Positions 15,150-23,989 of a DNA stretch of 64,000 bases are shown piece by piece; the first letter of the stretch is position 1; every line of letters begins with the position of its first letter. Source of the stretch: Methylobacterium aquaticum (GTDB taxonomy: Bacteria; Pseudomonadota; Alphaproteobacteria; Rhizobiales; Beijerinckiaceae); NCBI RefSeq assembly GCF_016804325.1, contig NZ_CP043627.1:4933501-4997500 (forward strand), in the 5' to 3' direction. A program made the position numbers and the translations under genes. The notes beneath the pieces are model-generated. The model searched no databases, was not told the DNA's origin, and saw nothing but the letters and a program-made list of their open reading frames with translations.

Positions 15150-15584
15150 TCAGCGCATCACCTGCCGATACGCCCGGTGCATCTTCGCCTTGGCATGATG
15201 CCGGTGCTTCACCCGCACGCTCCGCACCCGTGGGGCATACTCGCGCTCGCCGTAGTAACCCGCCGGCGCGTAGCCGTAGCCCGGGTTCTGGTACTGGTAG
15301 GCGCGAACCGGCCGCATCGGGGCCTGGATCGCGTCGTAGGGCCCGTGCCCCGTGCGCGCCCGATAGGCGGCGCCGGCGAAGTCGCCCGGGGTCGGCGGGG
15401 TGCCGGGCTGCGAGAAGCTGGTCTCGGGCCGGTAGGCCGGGCCCCAGCCGATCTCGTCGTCGCCGGCCGGGTCCTTGCCCGGGAAGCCGGTGACGTAGCC
15501 GACGCTCTGGGCGGCGGCCGGCAGAGCCGCCGCGAGGGTGGCGAGGCCGGCGAAAAGGCCCGCCGCGAGGAGGCGCGTACGCAT
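15150..15584 (-). CDS. Secreted hypothetical protein, basic C terminus
   Basis: 144 residues with a clear signal peptide (MRTRLLAAGLFAGLATLAAALPAAA, cleavage near residue 25). The mature part is rich in Tyr, Gly and Pro (YQYQNPGYGYAPAGYYGE), and the tail is strongly basic and His-rich (VKHRHHAKAKMHRAYRQ). GGAAA lies at ribosome-binding distance before ATG 15584. I do not recognise a domain. It is the last of three small exported proteins encoded in a row on the minus strand and could share a promoter with the one starting at 15978 (28-bp gap). Confidence 0.7.
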   Translation of the reverse strand: MRTRLLAAGLFAGLATLAAALPAAAQSVGYVTGFPGKDPAGDDEIGWGPAYRPETSFSQPGTPPTPGDFAGAAYRARTGHGPYDAIQAPMRPVRAYQYQNPGYGYAPAGYYGEREYAPRVRSVRVKHRHHAKAKMHRAYRQVMR

Positions 15585-15612
15585 GGGACGTTTCCTTCGT
15601 TGGGGGTGAGGA

Positions 15613-15978
15613 TCAGTAGGCCCGGCCGCCGAGGACGTAATCGGCCATGCGGTGCGGGCGGTCGAGCGGGCCTTCGCTGAGGCTGTCGTTGTAGTAGCCG
15701 TAGCCGGTCGGCCCGAAGGCGGCGCCGTTGGTGACGGCGGCGATCGGCACGGCACGGATCGCCACCAGGCCGCTCGGGCCAGCGGGCAGCGGCCCGACGA
15801 TGACGCCGGGCGAGACCTGAAGAACGGTGGGGCCGGGCGCGGCGGCGCGGTTGTAGATGTCGGGCGCGACGGCCGGCGGGCGCACCCGAACCGCGAGGGG
15901 CGCTTGCGCGAGGGCCGGGCCCGAAAAGCAGGCCAGGGCTGCGAGCGGCGGGATGAGACGACGGACCACGCGGGGCAT
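15613..15978 (-). CDS. Secreted hypothetical protein
   Basis: 121 residues with a signal peptide (VVRRLIPPLAALACFSGPALA, cleavage near 24). The mature protein is short and low in charge, with Val/Pro/Gly-rich strands and a Tyr-rich end (GPTGYGYYND...RMADYVLGGRAY). No family recognised. It lies 28 bases upstream of the secreted basic protein gene and likely forms an operon with it. Confidence 0.65.
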   Translation of the reverse strand: MPRVVRRLIPPLAALACFSGPALAQAPLAVRVRPPAVAPDIYNRAAAPGPTVLQVSPGVIVGPLPAGPSGLVAIRAVPIAAVTNGAAFGPTGYGYYNDSLSEGPLDRPHRMADYVLGGRAY

Positions 15979-16063
15979 CCTCCGGTGACGGATGCCGGTT
16001 AACGCATGGGGAGCGGCGCCCGGTTCCGAGGGCGCGGCGACCTGTCCGGGTGTGGGGTGCGCG

Positions 16064-16279
16064 TCAGCCCTTGGTGCGGATCACGACCTCGCGCTCGCGC
16101 CGGATCCGCTCGCACTCGGCCCAGTAGCCGTTGAGGAGCGCCGGGGTCGAGGAGCAGCGATAGGCGATGTCGGGGCCCGGGGCCGGGACGGGGTCGCGTG
16201 CGATGATCGGGTTCGGCGCGCAGGCGGCCGGCAGGGCGGCCGCGGCGGCGAGAACGACGAACTTCAGCGAGCGACGCAT
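16064..16279 (-). CDS. Small lipoprotein
   Basis: 71 residues starting MRRSLKFVVLAAAAALPAAC. The lipobox LPAAC predicts a lipid-anchored mature peptide of about 51 residues with one further Cys pair region (YRCSSTPALLNGYWAECERIRRERE). The C terminus is charged and helical. ATG 16279 is preferred because the eight residues encoded upstream do not fit a signal. Function unknown. Confidence 0.7.
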   Translation of the reverse strand: MRRSLKFVVLAAAAALPAACAPNPIIARDPVPAPGPDIAYRCSSTPALLNGYWAECERIRREREVVIRTKG

Positions 16280-16408
16280 CGGATACCCTGAGGGTGAAGC
16301 CAAACCTTGGCCGCACCCTGACGCCGCACGAGGCCCGGATCAACCCGGAGGGCGGCCGGGGACGCGATTGCGCCTCCCCTGTCGCCCCCCGGCCACAAGT
16401 TTTTCGCC

Positions 16409-17629
16409 TCAGCCGACCTTCTGCATCGGCACGATGTTGTGCAGCGTGCGGTCGGCGTTGTCGAAGAAGCGGCGGATGTTGCGGGCCGCCTGGCGGATGC
16501 GCTGCTCGTTCTCGACCAGCGCGATCCGCACGTAATCGTCGCCGTGCTCGCCGAAGCCGATGCCCGGAGCCACCGCCACGTCGGCCTTCTCGACCAGGAG
16601 CTTCGAGAATTCGAGGCTGCCGAGGCTCCGGAACCGCTCCGGGATCGGCACCCAGGCGAACATCGAGGCGGACGGCACCGGGATGTCCCAGCCGGTCTTC
16701 TGGAAGGCATCGACCATCGCGTCGCGGCGGCGGCGATAGGTGGCGCGCATCTCGTGGATGCAGTCCTCCGGGCCGTTGAGGGCGGCAGTGGCGGCGACCT
16801 GGATCGGCGTGAAGGCGCCGTAGTCGAGGTAGGACTTCACCCGGGTGAGCGCCGCCAGCAGCCGCTCGTTGCCGACGGCAAAGCCCATCCGCCAGCCGGC
16901 CATCGAGAAGGTCTTGGACAGGGAGGTGAACTCCACCGCCACGTCGATCGCGCCCGGCACCTGCAGGACCGAGGGCGGCGGGTTGTCGTCGTCGAAATAG
17001 ACCTCGGCATAGGCGAGGTCGGAGAGCAGGATCAGCTCGTGCTTCTTCGCGAAGGCGACGAGGTCGCGGTAGAAGTCGAGGGAGGCGACGTAGGCGGTCG
17101 GGTTCGAGGGGTAGCAGACCACCATCGCCACGGGCTTGGGGATCGAGTGCTGCATCGCCCGCTCGGCCGCCGGGAAGAAGGCGGGGGTCGGCTCGGCGGG
17201 GACCGAGCGGACCACGCCGCCCGCCATCAGGAAGCCGAAGGCGTGGATCGGGTAGCTCGGGTTGGGCACCAGCACCACGTCGCCCGGCGCCGTGATGGCC
17301 TGCGCCATGTTGGCGAAGCCCTCCTTGGAGCCGAGCGTCGCCACGACCTGCGTGTCGGGGTTGAGCGAGACGCCGAAGCGGCGCTGGTAGTAGTTCGCCT
17401 GGGCGCGGCGCAGGCCTGCGATGCCCTTCGAGGCCGAGTAGCGGTCGGTGCGCGGCTTGCCGGCGGTCTCGACCAGCTTCTCGATCACGTGGCGGGGCGC
17501 CTCGAGGTCCGGGTTGCCCATCCCGAGGTCGATGATGTCGGCGCCGTTGGCGCGGGCGGCGGCCTTGATCCGGTTGACCTGCTCGAAGACGTAGGGGGGC
17601 AGTCGCTTGATGCGGTGAAAATCGGTCAT
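16409..17629 (-). CDS. alaC: Alanine-synthesizing aminotransferase AlaC
   Basis: 406-residue PLP-dependent class I/II aminotransferase. The sequence follows E. coli AlaC closely from RIKRLPPYVFEQV through SKGIAGLRRA, LGSKEGFANMA, VPNPSYPIHAFGF and the C-terminal APGIGFGEHGDDYVRIALVENEQRIRQA. Lys239 in SLSKTFSMAGWRMGF binds PLP. Expected reaction: glutamate plus pyruvate to alanine plus 2-oxoglutarate. In many genomes close relatives are labelled LL-diaminopimelate aminotransferase. It is monocistronic, with no thr/hom gene following as seen in some relatives. Confidence 0.88.
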   Translation of the reverse strand: MTDFHRIKRLPPYVFEQVNRIKAAARANGADIIDLGMGNPDLEAPRHVIEKLVETAGKPRTDRYSASKGIAGLRRAQANYYQRRFGVSLNPDTQVVATLGSKEGFANMAQAITAPGDVVLVPNPSYPIHAFGFLMAGGVVRSVPAEPTPAFFPAAERAMQHSIPKPVAMVVCYPSNPTAYVASLDFYRDLVAFAKKHELILLSDLAYAEVYFDDDNPPPSVLQVPGAIDVAVEFTSLSKTFSMAGWRMGFAVGNERLLAALTRVKSYLDYGAFTPIQVAATAALNGPEDCIHEMRATYRRRRDAMVDAFQKTGWDIPVPSASMFAWVPIPERFRSLGSLEFSKLLVEKADVAVAPGIGFGEHGDDYVRIALVENEQRIRQAARNIRRFFDNADRTLHNIVPMQKVG

Positions 17630-17748
17630 GGCCGGGTCCTGGATCGGCGCCGCCGCTGCGACGCGCGTGTCACAGATGCTGTCTAGAAGGGTTTTGGGGC
17701 GAGAGGAAGTTCGGGCGCCCGAACTTGCGTCACTCGCCCGGCGGGACC

Positions 17749-18129
17749 TTAGTTGGAGGGGGCTTGCGGCGGAGCCGGCGGCTTGACCGCGCCGCCGACC
17801 TTGGCGGCGTCGCGGCCCCGGACCTCGTTGCGCTGGCGGCTGGCGTCGAGCTCGGCCTCGAGCTGCTTCACCCCGGCGGCCGACTTGGCACGAGTCTCGC
17901 GGGGCGGGGCCGACTCGCCGACCGGCAGGAAGTCTCCGTTTCCGCGCCGGGACCGGGTCACGAAGTCCGGCGCCGCGACCTCCTTGGGGCCGAAACCCGC
18001 CGACTTGGCGGCGTCGCGCACCCCGGCGCCGTCGAGGACGCAACCGCCGGTGGAAAGAATGACCGCAAGGCAGACCAAGCATGTTGCAGTGCAACGAAGG
18101 GTGGGCGAAAGAGCGGGGAACGCGGGCAT
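17749..18129 (-). CDS. Hypothetical lipoprotein
   Basis: 126 residues. The ATG at 18129 gives a signal with lipobox (CLAVILSTGGC), so the mature protein is lipid-anchored. It continues with a short helical region containing KQLEAELDASRQRNEVRGRDAAK, which could form a coiled coil, and a Pro/Ala-rich end. It is divergent from phaC across 146 bases. Family not recognised. Confidence 0.7.
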   Translation of the reverse strand: MPAFPALSPTLRCTATCLVCLAVILSTGGCVLDGAGVRDAAKSAGFGPKEVAAPDFVTRSRRGNGDFLPVGESAPPRETRAKSAAGVKQLEAELDASRQRNEVRGRDAAKVGGAVKPPAPPQAPSN

Positions 18130-18275
18130 GACGTGAGGGGAACCTTGCGCGAGAGCACCGTGGCGATGAGGAAACCCGGTCCGGTCATCTGGCGGAACCG
18201 GCGGTTTGCGACGATATTTTGTCCGAAAGGCGGCTTGCTGCGGCGGGCCGTCGATAATGAGGGAGGAGAACGCGC

Positions 18276-20084
18276 GTGACATCTGAGAGGAGCACGGCGC
18301 CGGGTGCGCAGAGTCCGATCGCGGACGTGGAGGTCCTGTCGCGCAATGCGGGCCTGATGACCGAGCAGTTCAGCCGGGCGCTCGCCGCCTACGCCAAGCC
18401 CCTCGAGGCGGGCAAGCCGAACACGGCGCTCGCCGACTCGGTGACGGAAGTCGTGCGCACGCTCGGGACCGTGGCCGAGAAGTGGTTCACCGATCCCCAG
18501 AAGGCGCTGGAGGCCCAGAGCCTGATCGGCGGGCAGTTCCTGGCCCTGTGGGGCTCGACCCTCCAGCGCATGCAGGGCGAGACCGTGACGCCGGTCGCCC
18601 TGCCCGACCCCAAGGACAAGCGCTTCGCCGCCCCCGAATGGACGACGAACCCGGTCTTCGACTTCCTCAAGCAGGGCTACCTGATCACCAGCCGCTGGGC
18701 CGAGGTGCTGGTCGACGAGGCCGAGGGGCTCGACGACCATACCCGCGCCAAGGCGCAGTTCTATGTCCGGCAGATCTCCGGCGCGATGTCGCCGTCGAAC
18801 TTCGTGGCGACCAACCCCGAACTCATCCGCGAGACCTTCCGGGAGAACGGCGCCAACCTCGTGCGCGGCATGAAGATGCTGGCCGAGGACGTCGAGGCCG
18901 GCGGCGGCGAATTGCGCGTGCGCCAGACCGACCAGGGCCAGTTCAAGGTCGGGGTCAATATGGCCAACACCCCGGGCGAGGTGGTGTTCCGCAACGACCT
19001 GATCGAGCTGATCCAGTACGCGCCGCAGACCGACACGGTCTTCAAGCGCCCGCTCCTGATCGTGCCGCCCTGGATCAACAAGTTCTACATCCTCGATCTG
19101 AACAAGGACAAGAGCTACATCGGCTGGGCGGTCGCCCAGGGCCTGACGGTGTTCGTGATCTCCTGGGTCAACCCGGATGCGCGCCACGCCTCGAAGGATT
19201 TCGAGAGCTACATGCGCGAGGGCATCTTCTCGGCCCTGGAGGCGATCGAGCAGGCGACCGGCGAGCGCCAGGTCTCGGCGGTGGGCTACTGCGTCGGCGG
19301 GACGCTGCTCGCCGTCAGCCTCGCCTACATGGCGGCGGTGGGCGACGACCGCATCGCGAGCAGCACCTTCCTGACCACCCAGGTCGACTTCACCCATGCC
19401 GGCGACCTGAAGGTCTTCGTCGACGAGGCGCAGATCCGCTCGATCGAATCCGGCATGAAGGACCGCGGCTACCTCGAAGGCGCCAAGATGGCCAACGCCT
19501 TCAACATGCTGCGGCCGAACGACCTGATCTGGCCCTACGTCGTCAACAACTACCTGAAGGGCAAGGCGCCGCTGCCCTTCGACCTCCTGTACTGGAACTC
19601 CGACGCGACCCGGATGCCGGCCGCCAACCACTCGTTCTACTTGCGCAACTGCTACCTCGACAACAAGCTGTCGCGCGGCGAGATGGTGCTCGGCAACGTG
19701 CGCCTCGACCTCGGCAAGGTGACGGTGCCGGTGTTCAACCTCGCGACGCGGGAAGACCACATCGCCCCGGCCCTCTCGGTCTTCGAGGGCTGCCGTGCCT
19801 TCGGCGGCTCGGTCGACTACGTGCTGGCGGGTTCCGGCCACATCGCCGGCGTGGTCAACCCGCCGGCCAAGCCCAAATACGGGTACTGGACCGGCGGGCC
19901 GGCCCACGGCACGCTCCAGGACTGGATCGCGGCTGCGACCGAGCACAAGGGCTCGTGGTGGCCCTACTGGCTGAGCTGGCTCGAATACCAGAATTCCGAG
20001 CGGGTGCCGGCGCGCCAGCCCGGCGGCGGGGTGCTGCCGTCTCTGGGCGCGGCGCCGGGGACCTACGTGCTCGAGAAGGCGTGA
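18276..20084 (+). CDS. phaC: Class I poly(3-hydroxyalkanoate) synthase PhaC
   Basis: 602-residue polymerase that builds PHB/PHA from (R)-3-hydroxyacyl-CoA at the granule surface. The N-terminal PhaC_N region leads into the alpha/beta hydrolase domain. The lipase-like box is GYCVGG with catalytic Cys339; Asp in TREDHIAP and His in GSGHIAG complete the triad. The length suits class I enzymes that work without PhaE or PhaR. The GTG at 18276 is preceded by GGGAGGAG. A strong hairpin follows the stop. No phaA/phaB genes are adjacent. Confidence 0.96.
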   Translation: MTSERSTAPGAQSPIADVEVLSRNAGLMTEQFSRALAAYAKPLEAGKPNTALADSVTEVVRTLGTVAEKWFTDPQKALEAQSLIGGQFLALWGSTLQRMQGETVTPVALPDPKDKRFAAPEWTTNPVFDFLKQGYLITSRWAEVLVDEAEGLDDHTRAKAQFYVRQISGAMSPSNFVATNPELIRETFRENGANLVRGMKMLAEDVEAGGGELRVRQTDQGQFKVGVNMANTPGEVVFRNDLIELIQYAPQTDTVFKRPLLIVPPWINKFYILDLNKDKSYIGWAVAQGLTVFVISWVNPDARHASKDFESYMREGIFSALEAIEQATGERQVSAVGYCVGGTLLAVSLAYMAAVGDDRIASSTFLTTQVDFTHAGDLKVFVDEAQIRSIESGMKDRGYLEGAKMANAFNMLRPNDLIWPYVVNNYLKGKAPLPFDLLYWNSDATRMPAANHSFYLRNCYLDNKLSRGEMVLGNVRLDLGKVTVPVFNLATREDHIAPALSVFEGCRAFGGSVDYVLAGSGHIAGVVNPPAKPKYGYWTGGPAHGTLQDWIAAATEHKGSWWPYWLSWLEYQNSERVPARQPGGGVLPSLGAAPGTYVLEKA

Positions 20085-20090
20085 GATGAG

Positions 20091-20126
20091 AAGAGAGCCC
20101 CCGGGAGTGGTCCCGGGGGCTCTCTT
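20091..20126 (+). terminator. Terminator hairpin after phaC
   Basis: GAGAGCCCCCCGGGA, loop GTGG, then TCCCGGGGGCTCTCTT: a long stem with one bulged base, starting seven bases after the phaC stop. It could also stop transcription arriving from the convergent hydrolase gene. Confidence 0.8.
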
Positions 20127-20200
20127 CCAAAACGACGTGAAGGATATCGATACGGCTGCGCCAATCGACGGGACTTCGGGACCGAAGACCCGCCGACGAC

Positions 20201-21274
20201 CTAGATCGCGCGCTTCGGCGCGGCCTGCAGGAAATCCTGGAGCTGCTGCTTGTAGAACCGGGCGAAGGCCGTGGTGCCGTGCCCGGTGGTCTCGGCGCTG
20301 GCCGGGATCAGGTAGAGGCGCCCGGTCTTCAGCCGCTTCATTTCGCGCTCCATGATCCCCGTCTCGGGCGGGTTGCGCTCGTCATCCGCCGAGTTGATCG
20401 CCAGGACGGGCGCTTCGATCGTCTCGAGGCCCGGGGAGGGATTGTAGCCGCGCGACGAATCCCACTGGTAGATGTAGTCGTTGGCATCCGCGCTGAACGG
20501 CTGGTTCAGGCGCGCATCCACCAGCTTGTCGGCCAGCGCCCCGGTCGGCGCCTGCTTCTGCAGGGCGAGCGTGCCGCCGCTGGTGGCCAGGGCGAAGAAC
20601 ACGTTGGCGACCCGCAGGGATGGCGGCTGCGTCGTGTACTCGCCGTTCGCGTAGGCCGGGTCGCGCCGGATGGTCTCGGTCAGCAGCCGGCGCATGATCC
20701 AGTTGCGGCTTCCCATCTCGCTCGGTTGCGCCGCCATCGGGACGAGGGCGTCCATGTACCCGGGATGCTTCACGCCCAGGATCCAGGCATGCATCCCGCC
20801 CATCGAGTTGCCGATGACCAGGCGGACGTGGTTGAGGCCGAGATGCTCCTTGAGCAGCCGGTACTGCGCCTCCGCCATGTCGTCGTAGTTGTAGCGCGGG
20901 AACTTCGCCTTCAATCCGTCCGACGGCTTGGACGATCGTCCGTGGCCGATCGCGTCCGGGATGACGATGTAATACTTGGCCGCGTCGAGCGGCTGGCCGG
21001 GGCCGAACAGCTCGCCGGCGAATCCCGGCGTCAGCATGCTGGCGGCCGAGCCGGTGGTGCCGTGCAGGACGACCACCGGTTCTCCCTTCGGATCCCCGAT
21101 CGTGGTGTAGTGCAGGCGCAGCTCCGGCAGGACGTCGCCGGTGTGGAACTTGAAGTCCTTGATCGTCCAGTCGCCTTCCTTGGGCGCCGGGTAGTCGGCG
21201 GCGAGGGCCGCGAGGGCGATCAGCGACAGGGCCGCGCCCGCTGCCGCGGTGCGCAGCAGCCTCAAGGCTCGCAT
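20201..21274 (-). CDS. Exported alpha/beta hydrolase (homoserine acetyltransferase-like fold)
   Basis: 357-residue hydrolase with signal peptide MRALRLLRTAAAGAALSLIALAALAA. The fold and spacing follow the MetX/homoserine O-acetyltransferase group: LHGTTGSAASM oxyanion region, nucleophile GNSMGGMHAW, acid NSADDERNPP, and His in TTGHGTTAF. Export makes a biosynthetic MetX role unlikely; an esterase or amidase in the periplasm fits better. GGAGGAAA directly before ATG 21274 supports the start. A 7-bp tandem repeat lies about 85 bases upstream. Confidence 0.85.
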   Translation of the reverse strand: MRALRLLRTAAAGAALSLIALAALAADYPAPKEGDWTIKDFKFHTGDVLPELRLHYTTIGDPKGEPVVVLHGTTGSAASMLTPGFAGELFGPGQPLDAAKYYIVIPDAIGHGRSSKPSDGLKAKFPRYNYDDMAEAQYRLLKEHLGLNHVRLVIGNSMGGMHAWILGVKHPGYMDALVPMAAQPSEMGSRNWIMRRLLTETIRRDPAYANGEYTTQPPSLRVANVFFALATSGGTLALQKQAPTGALADKLVDARLNQPFSADANDYIYQWDSSRGYNPSPGLETIEAPVLAINSADDERNPPETGIMEREMKRLKTGRLYLIPASAETTGHGTTAFARFYKQQLQDFLQAAPKRAI

Positions 21275-21358
21275 GGGGTTTCCTCCGCAAAATCGTTTGT
21301 TGTTGGAAGAGCGCCGGGTGACCGCCCTGGCGAGGATCGGGCTCCCGGCTCGTACAGG

Positions 21359-21400
21359 CAACGGGCAACGGGCAACGAGCAACGAGCAACGAGCAACGGG
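21359..21400. repeat. 7-bp tandem repeat, six copies
   Basis: CAACGGG, CAACGGG, CAACGAG, CAACGAG, CAACGAG, CAACGGG in direct order. It lies in the 291-bp divergent gap between the exported hydrolase and the antiporter. Unit number could change by slippage and alter promoter spacing. Confidence 0.9.
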
Positions 21401-21565
21401 CGCTTGCCCTCGCCGACCGCCTTGACGGTGTTTCAGGAACCGGTCAAGCGCGCCCCGGTTGACGCTCGCTCGAAGCGAGAGGACACGAGAGACCCGCGTG
21501 CGAGAAACCAGCGTCCCTGCGTCCTCCCCTCACCCCGGGCTTCTCCTCCCGACGGGCTCGGCCGC

Positions 21566-23752
21566 ATGAGGACGGCGCTCCTCGTCGTCGCGCTGCTCGC
21601 CGCCGGCACCGCCCACGCCGCCGGAATCGGCTCGGGCGGCGGCCCGTCCGAGGTGGTGCTCGTCGTCCAGATCGTCCTGCTCCTCACCGTCGGGCGCCTG
21701 CTCGGCGAGGCGATGCTGCGGATCGGGCAGCCGGCGGTGATGGGCCAGCTCTTGGCCGGCATCCTGCTCGGCCCCTCCTTCCTCGGGGCTTTGTGGCCGG
21801 ACGCGCAACATTGGCTGTTTCCGCCCGGCCGCGACCAGAAGGCGCTCCTCGACGGCATCGCCCAGCTCGGCATCCTGCTCCTGCTGCTGATGACCGGCAT
21901 GGAGACCGACCTCGCCCTGGTGCGCAAGGTCCGGCGCGCGGCGCTCAGCGTCTCGGTCACCGGCGTCGCGGTGCCGTTCGGCTGCGGCTTCCTGCTCGGC
22001 TGGTTCCTGCCCGAGGCGATGCTGCCGCATCCGGAACTGCGCCTCGTCACCGCGCTCTTCCTCGGCACCGCGCTCGCGATCTCGTCGGTCAAGATCGTCG
22101 CCATGGTGGTGCGCGAGATGAACTTCCTGCGCCGCAACGTCGGCCAGGTCATCGTCGCCTCGGCGATCATCGACGACACGATCGGCTGGGTCATCATCGC
22201 GGTCATCTTCAGCCTGGCGCAGGCCGGCACGATCGACCCGTGGGAGGTCGGCCGCAGCCTTGCCGGCACCCTGGCCTTCCTCGGGCTCAGCCTCACGGTC
22301 GGGCGCCGCCTCGTCTTCTGGCTGATCCGCTGGGCCAACGACTCGCTGCGCAGCGAGGCCGCGGTGATCACCGCGATCCTGGTGCTGATGGGGGTGCTGG
22401 CGCTGATCACGCAGGCCATCGGCGTGCATACGGTGCTCGGCGCCTTCGTGGCCGGCCTTCTCGTCGGCCAGTCTCCGATCCTGACGAAGCGCATCGACGA
22501 GCAGCTGCGCGGCGTCGTCACCGCCCTGTTCGCGCCGATCTTCTTCGGGCTCGCCGGCCTGAGCGCCGACCTCACCATCCTGCGCGACCCCCGCCTCCTG
22601 CTCCTCACCCTCGGGCTCATCGCCATCGCGAGCCTCGGCAAGTTCGCCGGCGCCTTCGCGGGCGGGCTGCTCGGGGGCCTGCGGCGGTCGGAATCCCTGG
22701 CGCTCGCCTGCGGCATGAATGCCCGCGGCTCGACCGAGGTGATCGTCGCCTCGATCGGGCTCGGCATGGGGGCGCTGAGCCAGGACCTGTTCACGATGAT
22801 CGTCGCCATGGCGTTGATCACCACCCTGGCGATGCCGCCGACCCTGCGCTGGGCGCTCCACCGCCTGCCGCTCAAGGGCGAGGAGAAGGAGCGGCTGGAG
22901 CGCGAGGCGGCGGAGGAGAGCGGCTTCGTCGCCAATCTCGAACGCCTGCTCGTCGCCGCCGATGACGGCCCGAAGGGTCGCTTCGCCGCGCGGCTCGCCG
23001 GCCTCGTCGCCGGCTCGCGCGGCATGCCGGTCACGGTGGTGCGGCTGGGCGCCGCGACGGACGAGGCCGTCCTGTCGGGCGCGGTGACGGAGGCGGCGCG
23101 GGGCGCCCGGCAGGGAACGGACGACGAGGACGCCGCGGCGGTCGAGGTGACGGAACTCGCCCGCGAGGCGCCCGCCGCGGAGGTCGTGGGCGAGGAGGCC
23201 GCCAAGGGCTACGATCTCCTGATCGTCGGCATCGATCCGACGGTGGCGCCCGATGGCGGGCTCGCCGACGCGGTGGCGCAGGCCGCGGAGCGCTTCGACG
23301 GACCGCTCGCCATCACGGCGGCGCGGGGGTCGCACAGCCGGGACCCGGAGCGGGCCGCCCTGTCGGTCCTGGCGGTGATCGACGGCACCCGGGCCGCCCG
23401 GCGCGGCGCCGAGATCGCCGTGACCCTGGCCCGCGGCGCGAGTGCGCCGTTGACGGTGCTGTTCCTCTCGCAGGCCGCCGGGACCCGGCGCCTCACCGGT
23501 TTGGCCCAAGGCGATTCGGAGGCGCTGCGCGACGTGCTCGATCTCGCCGAGCAGGCGGGCCTACGGGTGCGGACGCAGGTGCGCGCCACGCGGGCGCTCG
23601 AGCGCGAGATCCTGCGCCAGGCCCGGGCCGGCGATCACGACTTGATCGTGATGGGGGTCACCCGCCGTTCCGGCGAGGGGGCGGCCTTCGGCCCCCTGGC
23701 GGAAACGGTGCTGGAGGCGTCCGACCGGTCGGTGCTGTTTCTGGCGAGCTGA
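21566..23752 (+). CDS. CPA2 cation/proton antiporter with two C-terminal Usp domains
   Basis: 728 residues. A signal-like N terminus and about 12 transmembrane helices (to about residue 430) form a Na+/K+:H+ exchanger of the CPA2/KefB-like family, with AIIDDTIGW in the core (the Asp pair of transport) and GMNARGSTEVIVA. The cytoplasmic C terminus holds two universal-stress-protein-like modules (about 455-590 and 595-728; second with LSVLAVIDGTRAARRG and GDHDLIVMGVTRRSGEG). This arrangement suggests nucleotide or stress control of ion exchange. The TGA stop is also the left target triplet of a family A element. A weak ribosome-binding site leaves the start somewhat uncertain. Confidence 0.88.
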   Translation: MRTALLVVALLAAGTAHAAGIGSGGGPSEVVLVVQIVLLLTVGRLLGEAMLRIGQPAVMGQLLAGILLGPSFLGALWPDAQHWLFPPGRDQKALLDGIAQLGILLLLLMTGMETDLALVRKVRRAALSVSVTGVAVPFGCGFLLGWFLPEAMLPHPELRLVTALFLGTALAISSVKIVAMVVREMNFLRRNVGQVIVASAIIDDTIGWVIIAVIFSLAQAGTIDPWEVGRSLAGTLAFLGLSLTVGRRLVFWLIRWANDSLRSEAAVITAILVLMGVLALITQAIGVHTVLGAFVAGLLVGQSPILTKRIDEQLRGVVTALFAPIFFGLAGLSADLTILRDPRLLLLTLGLIAIASLGKFAGAFAGGLLGGLRRSESLALACGMNARGSTEVIVASIGLGMGALSQDLFTMIVAMALITTLAMPPTLRWALHRLPLKGEEKERLEREAAEESGFVANLERLLVAADDGPKGRFAARLAGLVAGSRGMPVTVVRLGAATDEAVLSGAVTEAARGARQGTDDEDAAAVEVTELAREAPAAEVVGEEAAKGYDLLIVGIDPTVAPDGGLADAVAQAAERFDGPLAITAARGSHSRDPERAALSVLAVIDGTRAARRGAEIAVTLARGASAPLTVLFLSQAAGTRRLTGLAQGDSEALRDVLDLAEQAGLRVRTQVRATRALEREILRQARAGDHDLIVMGVTRRSGEGAAFGPLAETVLEASDRSVLFLAS

Positions 23753-23967
23753 AAACCTGTTTGGCCGATCGGTGGATTTTCTCCCCTCCGCGACCTCATC
23801 CTGAGGTGTTAGTCGATTGAAGATCGACTGACCTCGAAGGAGGGCTCCAGCTATCGCTGAGATTTCTGGAGCCCTCCTTCGAGGCCGCTACGCGGCACCT
23901 CAGGATGAGGTTGTGGGATGGACAGGAATTTTCACCACGGTGCAGCCCGAGCAAGTCGAACAGGCTC
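23753..23967. mobile_element. Family A non-autonomous element, copy 3 (cleanest)
   Basis: 215 bp from AAACCTGTTTGG (23753) to AAGTCGAACAGGCTC (ending 23967), flanked by TGA on both sides (23750-23752, 23968-23970). The left TGA is the antiporter stop codon. The core carries CCTCATCCTGAGGTG, a TCGATTGAAGATCGA hairpin, CCTCGAAGGAGGGCTCCAG and the inverse arms. A TNA triplet duplication is what some IS5-family transposases produce, so one of these could mobilise it. Confidence 0.8.
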
Positions 23968-23989
23968 TGAGAGAACAATGAGCCGACGC

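Noticed and set aside
17958..19946. 662-codon frame antisense to phaC
   Set aside because: Shadow of phaC codon bias. phaC has all catalytic motifs on the plus strand.
20279..21565. In-frame 429-codon extension upstream of the antiporter start
   Set aside because: It runs antisense through the exported hydrolase gene and the 7-bp repeat and lacks any domain; the antiporter signal-like start is at 21566.
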